Shown piece by piece: positions 1 through 9,067 of a DNA stretch of 39,180 nt. Origin of the DNA: Myxococcota bacterium (lineage in GTDB: Bacteria; Myxococcota_C; UBA6777); assembly GCA_963169055.1 (NCBI GenBank), contig CAUJFU010000382.1:1-39180 (forward strand), written 5' to 3'. Under the pieces are notes generated by a model. The model was not told the origin of the DNA. It worked only from the letters and a program-made list of their open reading frames with translations, and searched no databases. Both the position numbers and the translations under genes were made by a program. Position 1 is the stretch's first letter; each line of letters opens with the position of its first letter.

Positions 1-204
1 CGGTGGGTGCTGCTGGCTCTGCTAAGTACCCGTTGCACCGCGTTGTTTTCGCTTCGCTGCGAGGTCGTGGATGCGGCGTTGGCGAAGTACAGCGCGGAGA
101 TGTTCTTGGGCGACGTGCGCACGATCCGCAGCCATGTATGCACTCATTGGAAACCTGTCTCCTGCTTCTGCGTATCACACAGACATCAACGGAGAAACCC
201 GTGA
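1..204 (+). CDS. C-terminal piece of a probable winged-helix DNA-binding protein (cut by window edge)
   Basis: An open frame enters from the left edge and stops with TGA at 202-204. The translated stretch around codons 5-50 has the layout of an OmpR/PhoB-type winged helix: LLALL, then EVVDAALAKY as the recognition-helix region, then VRTIRSHV, which resembles the RTxxxHI motif that precedes the final wing. The expected ending (LRKKL or similar) is missing. It is replaced by a Cys/His/Arg-rich tail, so the gene may be decayed or frameshifted at its 3' end. Seen: the frame and these motifs. Inferred: transcription-factor identity. The frame could also be chance, because the piece is short and its start lies outside the window. 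Confidence 0.4.
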   Translation, partial: RWVLLALLSTRCTALFSLRCEVVDAALAKYSAEMFLGDVRTIRSHVCTHWKPVSCFCVSHRHQRRNP

Positions 205-208
205 GGGA

Positions 209-239
209 ACAACCGACTGCCGAAGCAGTCACACGTTGT
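209..239 (+). other. Stem-loop after the first gene
   Basis: GACTGC (215-220), loop CGAA, GCAGTC (225-230) form a perfect 6-bp stem. ACAAC (209-213) and GTTGT (235-239) extend it past a small asymmetric bulge. It starts five bases after the upstream stop codon and lies about 100 bases before the carA promoter. It could therefore be a 3'-end hairpin or part of a small structured RNA. No U-tract follows, so it is not a classical intrinsic terminator. Confidence 0.35.
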
Positions 240-341
240 CAGGAAGCCTACCGAGGGGGTGGGTCTCAACTTCTTCACTTTTCAAAGAACAGGCTCCAAG
301 GCTAAGCACACCTCACCCGAGAACGCAAGCCTCACGATGCC

Positions 342-370
342 TTGACAGGAAAAAAAAAAGGGGGTATCTC
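342..370 (+). promoter_or_regulatory. Sigma70-type promoter of carAB with an A10 spacer
   Basis: A perfect -35 TTGACA (342-347) is followed by exactly 17 bases and a -10-like TATCTC (365-370). The spacer is almost entirely homopolymeric: GG, ten A (350-359), then five G (360-364). The predicted transcript start near 376-378 gives a leader of about 47 bases that carries the carA ribosome binding site. The element matches consensus well but has not been tested. Confidence 0.6.
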
Positions 371-410
371 CGCGCCGCATGAAGAAAAAGCGCAAGGATC
401 GAACTTTCAA

Positions 411-416
411 GGGAGG
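411..416 (+). promoter_or_regulatory. Ribosome binding site that fixes the carA start
   Basis: GGGAGG lies seven bases before the ATG at 424. The in-frame ATG at 379 has no such site and sits at the predicted transcript start. The start at 424 is therefore preferred, and the resulting protein begins like other CarA chains. Confidence 0.7.
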
Positions 417-423
417 GATCACG

Positions 424-1602
424 ATGGCGCAACAAAGGAAGGTCGCACGTTTGGTCTTGGAAGATGGTAGCGTCTGGCGGGGTTGGGGGTTTGGAGCCGA
501 AGGAACCCAAGAAGGAGAGGTGGTCTTTAACACCAGTTTGACGGGGTATCAGGAGATCTTGACGGATCCGAGTTATGCGGGACAGATCGTGTTGATGACA
601 GCCCCACAGATCGGAAACACAGGGATGAACGAAGAAGACAACGAAGCAGGGCGCACATACCTCGAAGGGTTTGTGGTGCGTGAGTTGAGTCCAAGCACGT
701 CCAACTGGCGGTCCTCTTCGGATCTCTCGGACTGGTTAAAGGCGCGGGGGGTGATCGGGATTACGGGAGTGGACACTCGCGCCATCACACGGCGTTTGCG
801 TGAACGCGGTTCGTTGTGCGGTCTGCTGACCACCGACGAAACACAAGCAGACGCGGCCCTTGTGGAGCGTGCGCGCCAAGTCAAAGGAACAGACGGCAAG
901 GATCTTGTTTCGCAAGTGACCTGCAAAACCCCCTATGTATGGGAAGATCGAACACAAAAGACGTGGGAGTTTACGCAATACTTTGGTTCGCCCGAGTGGG
1001 ACAGTCGAGAAGATCGTCCTGCGCTGCATGTGGTGGTGATGGATTTTGGTGTCAAGCGCAATATTCTTCGTCGGGTCGCGGCATGGAATTGTCGGATCAC
1101 GGTAGTTCCCGCGCAAGCAACGGCGGAAGCGATCTTGAGCTATCAACCTGATGGGATCTTGTTGAGCAACGGCCCGGGCGATCCAGCGGCGGTGACGTAC
1201 GCGGTCGATACGATCCGAGAACTGATTGGAAAAGTCCCGATTTTAGGGATCTGTATGGGGCATCAGCTTGTCTCGTTGGCGATGGGGGCACGTTCGTACA
1301 AGCTAAAGTTCGGGCATCACGGCGGCAATCACCCCGTGAAGTATCTGCCCGAAGGACGGGTCGAGATCAGCGCACAAAACCACAACTACGCGATCGACAC
1401 GGCCAGTTTGCCCAAAGAGGTAGAACTGCTGTACGTCCATCTTCACGACCAATCCTGCGCAGGTATCCGCGATCAGCAGCGTTGTATCATGGGCATCCAA
1501 TACCATCCCGAAGCCGCTCCCGGTCCGCATGACGCCGATCCGCTGTTTCGCCAATTTATCCAGATGATGCTCCGACACAAAAAGACACGCCAAACGGCCT
1601 AG
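424..1602 (+). CDS. carA: Carbamoyl-phosphate synthase, small (glutaminase) subunit
   Basis: 392 aa. It hydrolyses glutamine and channels ammonia to CarB to make carbamoyl phosphate for pyrimidines and arginine in the cytoplasm. The N-terminal CPSase small-chain domain contains LVLEDGSVW, GxEVVFNTSLTGYQEILTDPSY-like sequence and GVDTRAITRRLRE. The C-terminal class-I glutamine amidotransferase domain has the nucleophile Cys277 in GICMGHQ and the His361/Glu363 pair in YHPEAAPGP. Length matches the family (about 380 aa). It is the first gene of a two-gene unit; carB follows after 90 bases. Expression is probably driven by the promoter at 342-370. No pyrimidine attenuator was recognised. An upstream in-frame ATG at 379 would add 15 basic residues but lacks a ribosome binding site. 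Confidence 0.96.
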   Translation: MAQQRKVARLVLEDGSVWRGWGFGAEGTQEGEVVFNTSLTGYQEILTDPSYAGQIVLMTAPQIGNTGMNEEDNEAGRTYLEGFVVRELSPSTSNWRSSSDLSDWLKARGVIGITGVDTRAITRRLRERGSLCGLLTTDETQADAALVERARQVKGTDGKDLVSQVTCKTPYVWEDRTQKTWEFTQYFGSPEWDSREDRPALHVVVMDFGVKRNILRRVAAWNCRITVVPAQATAEAILSYQPDGILLSNGPGDPAAVTYAVDTIRELIGKVPILGICMGHQLVSLAMGARSYKLKFGHHGGNHPVKYLPEGRVEISAQNHNYAIDTASLPKEVELLYVHLHDQSCAGIRDQQRCIMGIQYHPEAAPGPHDADPLFRQFIQMMLRHKKTRQTA

Positions 1603-1692
1603 AACATCGGTTCTTTTGCAGATAAAGAAGCAACGTTGTTCAAGCAAGATTTTTCGGGCAAACCGATGCGTTGGCCCCACGGGAGCGAGAAG

Positions 1693-4600
1693 ATGCCCAA
1701 ACGAACCGATATCCATAAGATCCTTTTGATTGGCGCAGGCCCGATCGTGATCGGCCAAGCAGCCGAGTTTGATTACAGCGGAACCCAAGCCGCCAAAGCC
1801 CTCAAGCGCGAAGGCTACGAAGTGGTCCTCGTCAACAGCAATCCTGCTACGATCATGACCGATCCCGAACTTGTGGATGCCACCTACATCGAGCCGATCA
1901 CGACGGAGATCTTGGAGATGATCATCGCCAAAGAACGTCCTGATGCGCTGCTTCCGACGGTGGGAGGGCAGACAGGACTCAATGCGTCGATGAAGCTTGC
2001 AGAAGTCGGTATCCTCGAAAAATACGGTGTGCAGATGCTCGGTGCTTCGGTGCAAGCCGTACGCTTGGCCGAAGATCGCAAGCTGTTTCAGGAAAAGATG
2101 CTTGAGGTGGGGCTTTCGGTTCCACGCGGTCGGATGGCGAACAGCGTCGAAGAAGGTATCGAGATCGCCCGAGAGATCGGGAGTTTTCCGCTGTTGTTGC
2201 GGCCTTCGTTTACACTGGGCGGAAGTGGCGGCGGGATCGTGTATCACGAAGAAGAGTTTGCAGAACGCCTTGCCTTTGGTTTGCGAGAAAGTCCGACGCA
2301 TAGTGTCCTTGTCGAAGAAAGCATCCTTGGTTGGAAAGAGTACGAGTTGGAGGTGATGCGGGACCGCGCCAACAACTTTGTGGTGGTGTGTACCATCGAA
2401 AACATCGATCCGATGGGCATCCACACAGGAGACTCCGTCACCGTGGCTCCGTCGATGACGCTAACGGATCGAGAGTTTCAGATGATGCGCGATCAGGCCC
2501 GTGTGGTGATGCACGCGATCGGCGTAGAGACGGGCGGTTCCAACGTCCAATTCGCGGTCGATCCACAGACGGGCCGCGTGATCGTCATTGAGATGAATCC
2601 GCGAGTCAGCCGTTCGAGCGCCCTCGCAAGCAAAGCGACGGGCTTTCCGATCGCCAAGATCGCCGCGCTGCTCGCTGTGGGCTACACTCTCGACGAGATC
2701 AAAAACGATATCACCCAAACCACCGTTGCTTCCTTCGAGCCAAGCATTGATTACGTCGTCACCAAGCTGCCGCGATGGGCCTTTGAGAAATTCCCGGGCG
2801 TCGATCCCACGCTTGGAACGCAGATGAAATCTGTTGGAGAGGCGATGTCCATCGGTCGCACCTTCAAAGAGTCCTTCCTCAAAGGCTTACAGTCGTTGGA
2901 GTTGTCTCGCGCCCCCTTCCCAACCCCTGAAAATGCCCTATGGGACGGGCGGATCGAAAGTCTTGCCAAAGGTCGTGCCGAGCGGATGTGGACGCTTTGG
3001 GAGGCTTTTCGTGCGGGTTATTCGGTCGAAGAGATCAATCGCGTGACGCACATCGACCCGTGGTTTTTGGTGCAGTTCGAGCAGATCGTGGCGCTGGAGT
3101 CCGAAACAGCGGCTTATCGCGGCGTCGAAGAACTCCCTCCCGCCTTGCTTCACCGGCTCAAACAAAGTGGGTTTGGCGACGAGCATATCGCGTGGCTGTT
3201 GATGCAGCCCGTCTGGCCGCCCCGTCCGATCCCCGTCGAAGAACGCTTGGCCCGCGTCATGGAAAAGAAGCACCTCCCAAGCGCCCAAGCCATCGGGAAG
3301 ATCCGTCAGATGCGCAAACAACAGGGTATTCAGCCGACGTATCAGATGGTGGATACTTGCGCAGCGGAGTTTGCGGCCCACACGCCTTATCTGTACAGTT
3401 CTTACGAAACGGAAAGCGAAGCCCCGCCCTCCAGCCGCGAAAAAGTGATCATCCTTGGTGGCGGTCCCAACCGCATTGGTCAAGGGATCGAGTTTGATTA
3501 TTGCTGTGTTCACGCAGTCCAAGCCGTCCGAAAGCGCGGATACGAGGCTGTGATGATCAACTGCAATCCCGAAACCGTCAGCACCGATTACGACACTTCG
3601 GATCGATTGTACTTTGAGCCGTTGACGGTCGAACACGTCCTCAACATCGTAGAGCGCGAACAACCCCTCAAAGGCGTAATCGCCCAATTTGGTGGGCAAA
3701 CTCCTCTCAACTTGATCCATGATCTCCATGCCAACGGCGTCCCCATCCTTGGTTCGTCTCCCGACACCATCGATCGAGCCGAAGATCGCGGGCGTTTTGG
3801 CGATCTCTTGCGAGAACTCGATATCCCAAGCCCCGCATTCGGGATCGCCAAGTCTCGCGAAGATGCCCATGTGATCGCCCGTTCGGTCGGTTATCCTGTG
3901 TTGGTGCGGCCTTCTTATGTCCTTGGTGGGCGTGCGATGGTGATCGTCTATGACGAAAGCACGCTCGATGGCTACGTTGCAACCGCCCTTGCAGCCTCCC
4001 CCAACCAAACCTTGTTGATCGATCATTACCTCGAAGATTCTTTTGAAGTCGATGTGGACGCGCTTTGCGATGGCGAACAAGTCGTGATCTGCGGTGTGAT
4101 GCAGCATATCGAAGAAGCCGGCATCCACAGCGGCGACTCTGCTTGTGTTCTTCCGCCCTTCAAGATCTCCGCCTATCATCTCGCCTATATCCAAGAATAC
4201 ACCGAGCTTTTGGGACGTTCCCTCGGCGTGATCGGCTTGATGAATATCCAATACGCCATCAAAGAAGATCGCGTCTATGTGCTCGAAGTGAACCCCCGCG
4301 CAAGCCGCACCATCCCCTTTGTGAGCAAAGCCAAAGGGGTTCCCTTTGCCCGAATTGCCACCTACACCATGCTCGACCGCACCTTGCGTCAGATGAATCT
4401 CTCTGAAGAACCCGCCATGCGCGGATTCTTTGTCAAAGAAGCTGTCCTGCCCTTCAAAAAGTTTGAAGGCGTGGATGCTCGCCTCGGCCCCGAGATGCGC
4501 AGTACGGGCGAAGTCATGGGCTTTGCCGATTCCTTTGGACATGCCTTTGCAAAGGCCCAAGCTGCCGCAGGTGATCCCCTACCCGCCAAAGGCAGCGTCT

Positions 4601-5025
4601 TTGTCAGCGTCAACGACTACGACAAATCCGCTGCCCTCAAGATCGCCCGAGATCTTCACCGCATGGGTTTTCCGATCCTCGCAACACGCGGAACCGCCGA
4701 ATACTTCGAGCGAAACAACTTACCTGTCGAACGCATCAACAAAGTCCGTCAAGGTAGCCCCCACATCGTCGAACTGATCAAGGCCGGCAAAGTCGCCATG
4801 ATCCTCAACACTCCGCTCGGACAAGTCGCTTACGAAGAAGGCGCACAGATCCGCACCACCGCTGTGCGTTATGGGATCCCTCTGCTCACCACCCTCAGCG
4901 CAGGACAAGCCGCCGTCCAAGGTATCCAAGCCCTCCGCGCCAAACAACTCAGCGTCCGCTCCCTCCAAGAACACTACCGCCAAATCCCCGCCCTTCTCCA
5001 ATACAACTTCGATCAAAATCCCTAG
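1693..5025 (+). CDS. carB: Carbamoyl-phosphate synthase, large subunit
   Basis: 1110 aa, slightly longer than the usual 1070-1080. It forms carbamoyl phosphate from bicarbonate, ammonia from CarA and two ATP. Two tandem ATP-grasp halves are visible. The first has [28 protein letters not shown] and [18 protein letters not shown]; the second has [24 protein letters not shown] and [16 protein letters not shown]. The C-terminal 140 residues are the MGS-like allosteric domain. The start was chosen at the ATG preceded by GGGAG (1681-1685) with seven bases of spacing. A TTG at 1636 would extend the protein by 19 residues without a good site. The stop TAG (5023-5025) overlaps the stop of the convergent RCC1 lipoprotein gene inside the palindrome CTAG, leaving no space for a terminator. 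Confidence 0.97.
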   Translation: MPKRTDIHKILLIGAGPIVIGQAAEFDYSGTQAAKALKREGYEVVLVNSNPATIMTDPELVDATYIEPITTEILEMIIAKERPDALLPTVGGQTGLNASMKLAEVGILEKYGVQMLGASVQAVRLAEDRKLFQEKMLEVGLSVPRGRMANSVEEGIEIAREIGSFPLLLRPSFTLGGSGGGIVYHEEEFAERLAFGLRESPTHSVLVEESILGWKEYELEVMRDRANNFVVVCTIENIDPMGIHTGDSVTVAPSMTLTDREFQMMRDQARVVMHAIGVETGGSNVQFAVDPQTGRVIVIEMNPRVSRSSALASKATGFPIAKIAALLAVGYTLDEIKNDITQTTVASFEPSIDYVVTKLPRWAFEKFPGVDPTLGTQMKSVGEAMSIGRTFKESFLKGLQSLELSRAPFPTPENALWDGRIESLAKGRAERMWTLWEAFRAGYSVEEINRVTHIDPWFLVQFEQIVALESETAAYRGVEELPPALLHRLKQSGFGDEHIAWLLMQPVWPPRPIPVEERLARVMEKKHLPSAQAIGKIRQMRKQQGIQPTYQMVDTCAAEFAAHTPYLYSSYETESEAPPSSREKVIILGGGPNRIGQGIEFDYCCVHAVQAVRKRGYEAVMINCNPETVSTDYDTSDRLYFEPLTVEHVLNIVEREQPLKGVIAQFGGQTPLNLIHDLHANGVPILGSSPDTIDRAEDRGRFGDLLRELDIPSPAFGIAKSREDAHVIARSVGYPVLVRPSYVLGGRAMVIVYDESTLDGYVATALAASPNQTLLIDHYLEDSFEVDVDALCDGEQVVICGVMQHIEEAGIHSGDSACVLPPFKISAYHLAYIQEYTELLGRSLGVIGLMNIQYAIKEDRVYVLEVNPRASRTIPFVSKAKGVPFARIATYTMLDRTLRQMNLSEEPAMRGFFVKEAVLPFKKFEGVDARLGPEMRSTGEVMGFADSFGHAFAKAQAAAGDPLPAKGSVFVSVNDYDKSAALKIARDLHRMGFPILATRGTAEYFERNNLPVERINKVRQGSPHIVELIKAGKVAMILNTPLGQVAYEEGAQIRTTAVRYGIPLLTTLSAGQAAVQGIQALRAKQLSVRSLQEHYRQIPALLQYNFDQNP

Positions 5026-8000
5026 CGATATCGAACAGGATAGAGATCTGGGAGTGTGCGGGGTACTTGGTCATCGTAGCCAAGCAGACCAAAAGAATTG
5101 TTCCCCCAACACTTGAGCGTGCCGTCGTCAAGGATGGCACAGATCGCGCCTGTTCCGAGGCGGATCTCCTTGGCCGAACGGCCTGCGCCGACGTCAACGG
5201 TTTGGGGTGTGGTGCTTTTCCAACATTTCAGGCTGTTGTCATCGAGGATGGCGCAGGTTTGGCTTTGGTTCGAATCGGCAGCGATCATCTTGGCTGTGCG
5301 GCCCGCGCCGAGATCGATGGCGTTGGCATCCGGTGCGAGGCGCAGCGTTCGATCACCGTAACCAAGCTGCCCTGTTTGGTTGTCGCCCCAACATTTGACC
5401 GTGTTGTTGTCAAGCAGCGCGCAGGTGTGCCTGCCTGCAACGGCGATGGCCTTGGCTGTGCGACCGACCCCAAGGTTGATCGGGTTGGCGTCGGGAGCGT
5501 TGCGATCGATAGTATCGCCGTATCCGAGTTGACCGACCGCGTTGTATCCCCAACATTTGACGGTGTCGTTGTCGAGCAGCGCGCAGGTATGGAAAAAACC
5601 GACCGATAGGGCTTTGGCGGTGCGACCGACCCCAAGATTGATCGGGTTGGCGTCGGGGGCTTGGCGATCCGCAATGCCGCCATATCCAAGCAAGCCATAA
5701 TTGTTTTGCCCCCAACACTTGGCGGTGTCGTTGTCGAGCAGCGCGCAAGTGGTGTTGCCGCTTGCTGCGACCGCTTTGGTGGTGCGCCCTGCCCCCAGAT
5801 TGATCGTCGTCGTCTCGGAGAGAGAGCGATTTGTTTTGTCGCCGTAACCAAGTTGACCGAGATCATTCTTCCCCCAACATCGGAGTGTCTGGTCGTCCAA
5901 AAGAGCGCAAACATGGTTAGAACCTGTGGCGATGGCCTTTGCAAAGCGCCCTCCTCCAAAAGCAACAGGGGATCGAGGAGAACCACGTGCGATCTTGTCG
6001 CTGTATCCGAGTTGAGCGAAGCCGTTTTCCCCCCAGCACTTGAGATCTGTGTTGCTTTGCAGAGAACAAGTGTGGGTCACTCCGCAGGACACCGCTGTGA
6101 CGGGGGAAGAACAACGGCCCGAAGCACAGACATCTGCCCCTGTGCAGGAGGTGTTGCAAGACCCACAATGCGGGGATTTGTAAAGATCCGCACAAACACC
6201 ACCACACATGGCTTGCCCCAAAAACACCTCTTTGCTTGGGCAAAGAAGGGGATTCTCCATCTCGTCGCTCGCTTGACCGACATTGTTTTTTCCCCAACAT
6301 TTGATCGTGTCATTGTCGAGGATCGCGCAAGTATGGGATATTCCGAGGCTCAACGCCTTGGCGGTGCGACCAAGACCCAGATCAATCGGCGTGGTGGGTG
6401 GCTTGGTTTGGCCGTTGCCTGCGCCGCTCTTTCCGTCGCCAAGCTGACCTTGCGAGTTGTCGCCCCAACAAGTCGCTGCGTTGTTGTCGAGGATCGCGCA
6501 AGTCGAAGACCCCATCCCCATGAATACGGCCTTGGCCCGACGCCCTGCGCCAAAGTCCAATACCTCGGTGGGTGGGGCCTCACGGCTGATCGTATCGCCG
6601 TATCCAAGCTGACCGACATCATTTTTTCCCCAACATTTGACCGCATCGTTATCAAGCAACGCACAGGCAGAAGCGGGGCCGAGTGCAAGCGCTTTGGCAA
6701 CACGACCTGCTCCAAAGTTGACGGTCTGCTGCGGCGGGGCGTTTCGCGGGTTCTTGTCGCCATAGCCAAGTTGCCCAAAGGCATTGTCTCCCCAACACTT
6801 GACCGTATCGTTATCGAGCAACGCACAGTTGAAAGCATCTCCTGCACCGATCCATCGGATGTTTCGGCCAGAACCAACATCAATCGACTTGCTATCAGCG
6901 GTTTGTCGTGCGATTCCATCGCCGTAGCCTAACTGTCCACGATCATTTTTTCCCCAACACTTGGCGCTTTTGTCATCCAATAACGCGCATGTATGCCAAG
7001 CCCCCACCACGACTTGTTTCGCAACGCGCCCAACCCCCAACGCGATCTCCAAAAACTCTGGTTTGGTGCGGGCTTTGGTGTCTCCGTACCCAAGCTGCCC
7101 CTCTCGGTTGAGTCCCCAACAGCGAAGTTTTTCATCCAACGAGATCGTGCAGATGTGCCACTCTCCCAAAGCAACCGATCGCATCCGAGACTCCTGCGTC
7201 CCGTCTACTTCGACAGCGGCAAGGCCGGGTGCATAACGGTTCGACACAAAGTCATATCCGTGTTGGCCTTGGCCAGAGGCTCCCCAACACTTGAGCGCCC
7301 CACACGGCGTAATCGCACAAGTCTGATCGAGTCCCGCAGCCACCGCAAAAGCCGAAACGCAGGCTCCGCTTTGGCAAAACTCACCCACCCCACACGCCTT
7401 TCCACATCCTCCGCAATGGGTTGCGTTGGATTGCGTATCGACACACCCCCCGCTGCACCGCAACAACGGTGCTTTGCAAGTGCATTGTTTGTTTTGGCAA
7501 GACTCCGTCTTGGTATCGCAAGGTCGGTCACATCCGCCACAATGCTTATCATCCGTCGCAAAATCGGTGCAGACACCATGACACATCGCGTATTTGGCGG
7601 TGTTGCATTCGCACTTTCCGCCTTTGCAAGAGTCCTTGTAATCACAAGGTTTGCCGCAATTTCCGCAGTGAGCGTCGTCGGAGGAAAGATCCGCGCACGT
7701 TCCGCCACAATCCACAAACGAAGGGCGACACACGCACTTGCTTTGTTGACAAGCCTTGCGATCTCCACAAGCGTTGTTGCAAACGCCGCAATGGTTGTTG
7801 TTTTGCGTGGTATCGACGCAGGTTCCCATGCATTCGGTGAGTCCGTTGGAACAGCGACATTCGCCATCCCGGCAAGTGTTGTCTCCCGTACAAGCGCGGT
7901 TACAGCGTCCGCAATGTTGGGCGTTGCTCAACACATCGACGCACTCTTTGCCACAACGGGCGCTGGGCGCTGCGCATGGCGGAACCTTGCAGCTTCCTGC

Positions 8001-8672
8001 CTCACAACGCGCTTCGTTTGGGCAGTCCGTGTCTTTGGTGCAACCGCAAGCATCGTCGATCTGGCCGTTGCAATCGTTGTCTTTGCCGTCGCAGATCTCG
8101 CTCTTCGGCAAGACCTCGTTGGTGCAATCCCCCCATTTTCCGTCGGCTTGGCACTCCATCTTTCCCGAGCGACACTCCCCCACGTTGAGGGTGCTGAGCG
8201 CTCCTGTATAACAACTCTCGGTATCCTTTGCGTTGCAAAACACCGCACAATCGGGATCATCTCGGTCGGTGAGTCCATCGCAATCGTTGTCTTGGCTATC
8301 GCTGCAAGCTGCAAGCGTGTTTTCGGCGGTAGGAACGGGGGGGATGCAATCACCCCACAAAAGCTCCTTGAGTGGCACGGGTTGGGCTTCTTGCCTGCCC
8401 GAGTCGCAGGAACCCACTTTTTGTTGCAGCTTGCATGAACGAACCTCTCCTTGCCGTTGGGCCGCTGCCCGCGCAAAAGACACACAAACACCGGCCACAC
8501 AAGAACCTTCGTACCGAAGATTGCTGCAATCACACGTTTTGCTGCATTGAAGCCCGCTTGTGTTGTACTCGCTCAATTGGATGTTATTGATGCACTCCGC
8601 TCCCCCTCCACACGACACCATACCTACACCCAATAACCCAAACCAAACCACCAAAGCCACCCAACGCATCAT
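5022..8672 (-). CDS. Large lipoprotein with Cys-rich modules and 14 RCC1-like repeats
   Basis: 1216 aa. It begins with a signal peptide and lipobox-like GMVSC (Cys21), so it is probably anchored to the outer membrane. Order: MopE-type motifs ([19 protein letters not shown]; about residues 120-210), then five Cys-rich modules of the form CxxxCxDxxxxxxHCGxCxxxC (about 230-440), then RCC1-like units each with a CW core, usually followed by GQLGYGD. I count 14 CW units. A sixth Cys-rich module sits between units 7 and 8, which suggests two seven-bladed propellers. AAGGAGG (plus-strand 8677-8683) lies four bases before ATG 8672 and seven before a second ATG at 8669; either may be used. Substrate or partner is unknown. 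RCC1 propellers usually bind proteins, and the DNDCDG motifs suggest metal binding. Confidence 0.85.
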   Translation of the reverse strand: MMRWVALVVWFGLLGVGMVSCGGGAECINNIQLSEYNTSGLQCSKTCDCSNLRYEGSCVAGVCVSFARAAAQRQGEVRSCKLQQKVGSCDSGRQEAQPVPLKELLWGDCIPPVPTAENTLAACSDSQDNDCDGLTDRDDPDCAVFCNAKDTESCYTGALSTLNVGECRSGKMECQADGKWGDCTNEVLPKSEICDGKDNDCNGQIDDACGCTKDTDCPNEARCEAGSCKVPPCAAPSARCGKECVDVLSNAQHCGRCNRACTGDNTCRDGECRCSNGLTECMGTCVDTTQNNNHCGVCNNACGDRKACQQSKCVCRPSFVDCGGTCADLSSDDAHCGNCGKPCDYKDSCKGGKCECNTAKYAMCHGVCTDFATDDKHCGGCDRPCDTKTESCQNKQCTCKAPLLRCSGGCVDTQSNATHCGGCGKACGVGEFCQSGACVSAFAVAAGLDQTCAITPCGALKCWGASGQGQHGYDFVSNRYAPGLAAVEVDGTQESRMRSVALGEWHICTISLDEKLRCWGLNREGQLGYGDTKARTKPEFLEIALGVGRVAKQVVVGAWHTCALLDDKSAKCWGKNDRGQLGYGDGIARQTADSKSIDVGSGRNIRWIGAGDAFNCALLDNDTVKCWGDNAFGQLGYGDKNPRNAPPQQTVNFGAGRVAKALALGPASACALLDNDAVKCWGKNDVGQLGYGDTISREAPPTEVLDFGAGRRAKAVFMGMGSSTCAILDNNAATCWGDNSQGQLGDGKSGAGNGQTKPPTTPIDLGLGRTAKALSLGISHTCAILDNDTIKCWGKNNVGQASDEMENPLLCPSKEVFLGQAMCGGVCADLYKSPHCGSCNTSCTGADVCASGRCSSPVTAVSCGVTHTCSLQSNTDLKCWGENGFAQLGYSDKIARGSPRSPVAFGGGRFAKAIATGSNHVCALLDDQTLRCWGKNDLGQLGYGDKTNRSLSETTTINLGAGRTTKAVAASGNTTCALLDNDTAKCWGQNNYGLLGYGGIADRQAPDANPINLGVGRTAKALSVGFFHTCALLDNDTVKCWGYNAVGQLGYGDTIDRNAPDANPINLGVGRTAKAIAVAGRHTCALLDNNTVKCWGDNQTGQLGYGDRTLRLAPDANAIDLGAGRTAKMIAADSNQSQTCAILDDNSLKCWKSTTPQTVDVGAGRSAKEIRLGTGAICAILDDGTLKCWGNNSFGLLGYDDQVPRTLPDLYPVRYR

Positions 8673-8810
8673 GCAGCCTCCTTACCTCTACTCTCTACGC
8701 TACGCCTAGAATCGCGCCATCCTACAACCAAACCCATACAACACAAGACCACCCTAGAAAAGCCCACCGACCCAGCATCCCACCCTCTACAACTGCGTAA
8801 GTCCTATCCT

Positions 8811-9029
8811 AGCAAAGAAAAAATCGCGGGTGCGTTTGGCGGGATGTTCGAAAGGTTTCAAGGCTCGAAGATCGCGGTATCTTATCGGCGAGACGGCATC
8901 CCGAGCATCGAGGAATTAAAAAAGATGCTGTTGCGCTTGGGCAAAAAAGTGAGCATCCAAGAAGTCGATTACAAATATGTTTTATCCACCAAAAAGGACA
9001 GCAAAGAAACATTGATCATCGCGGAATAA
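8811..9029 (+). pseudogene. C-terminal remnant of a DNA adenine methylase
   Basis: The frame from about 8811 reads SKEKIAGAFGGMFERF, then SYRRDGIPSIEELKK, VDYKYVLSTKKDSKE and LIIAE before TAA at 9027-9029. This matches, from memory, the C-terminal end of D12/MT-A-like N6-adenine DNA methyltransferases, with the typical sequence SYRSDGIPSxEEL and YKYxLS..KK.KEVLIIG. The catalytic DPPY and the SAM-binding motif are absent upstream. The first ATG (8844) lacks a clear ribosome binding site. The composition is A-rich and unlike its neighbours, which suggests an acquired gene since reduced to its last 70 codons. Expression as a 61-aa peptide cannot be excluded. It lies 38 bases before the transpeptidase gene. 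Confidence 0.6.
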
Positions 9030-9067
9030 GGACAGCAGTGTTCGGATGAAGAACGTGGAGGGAAAGG

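Noticed and set aside
1-340. 6S RNA or another housekeeping RNA in the first 340 bases
   Set aside because: The phrase GGAGATGTTC and a strong hairpin recalled 6S RNA, but no closing stem or central bubble could be paired, and the segment is open as a winged-helix-like frame.
2938-4560. 540-aa minus-strand open frame inside carB
   Set aside because: Antisense to a clearly coding, strongly conserved gene. Its composition (His/Asp/Phe-rich) is the shadow of the carB codons and it shows no domain.
5260-5290. tRNA T-loop-like GGTTCGAATC
   Set aside because: It lies inside the RCC1 coding repeats, and no acceptor or anticodon stems could be formed around it.
5661-8438. Long plus-strand frames (423 and 481 aa) across the RCC1 gene
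   Set aside because: They mirror the repeated RCC1 and Cys-rich units on the opposite strand and have no start signals; they are shadow frames.
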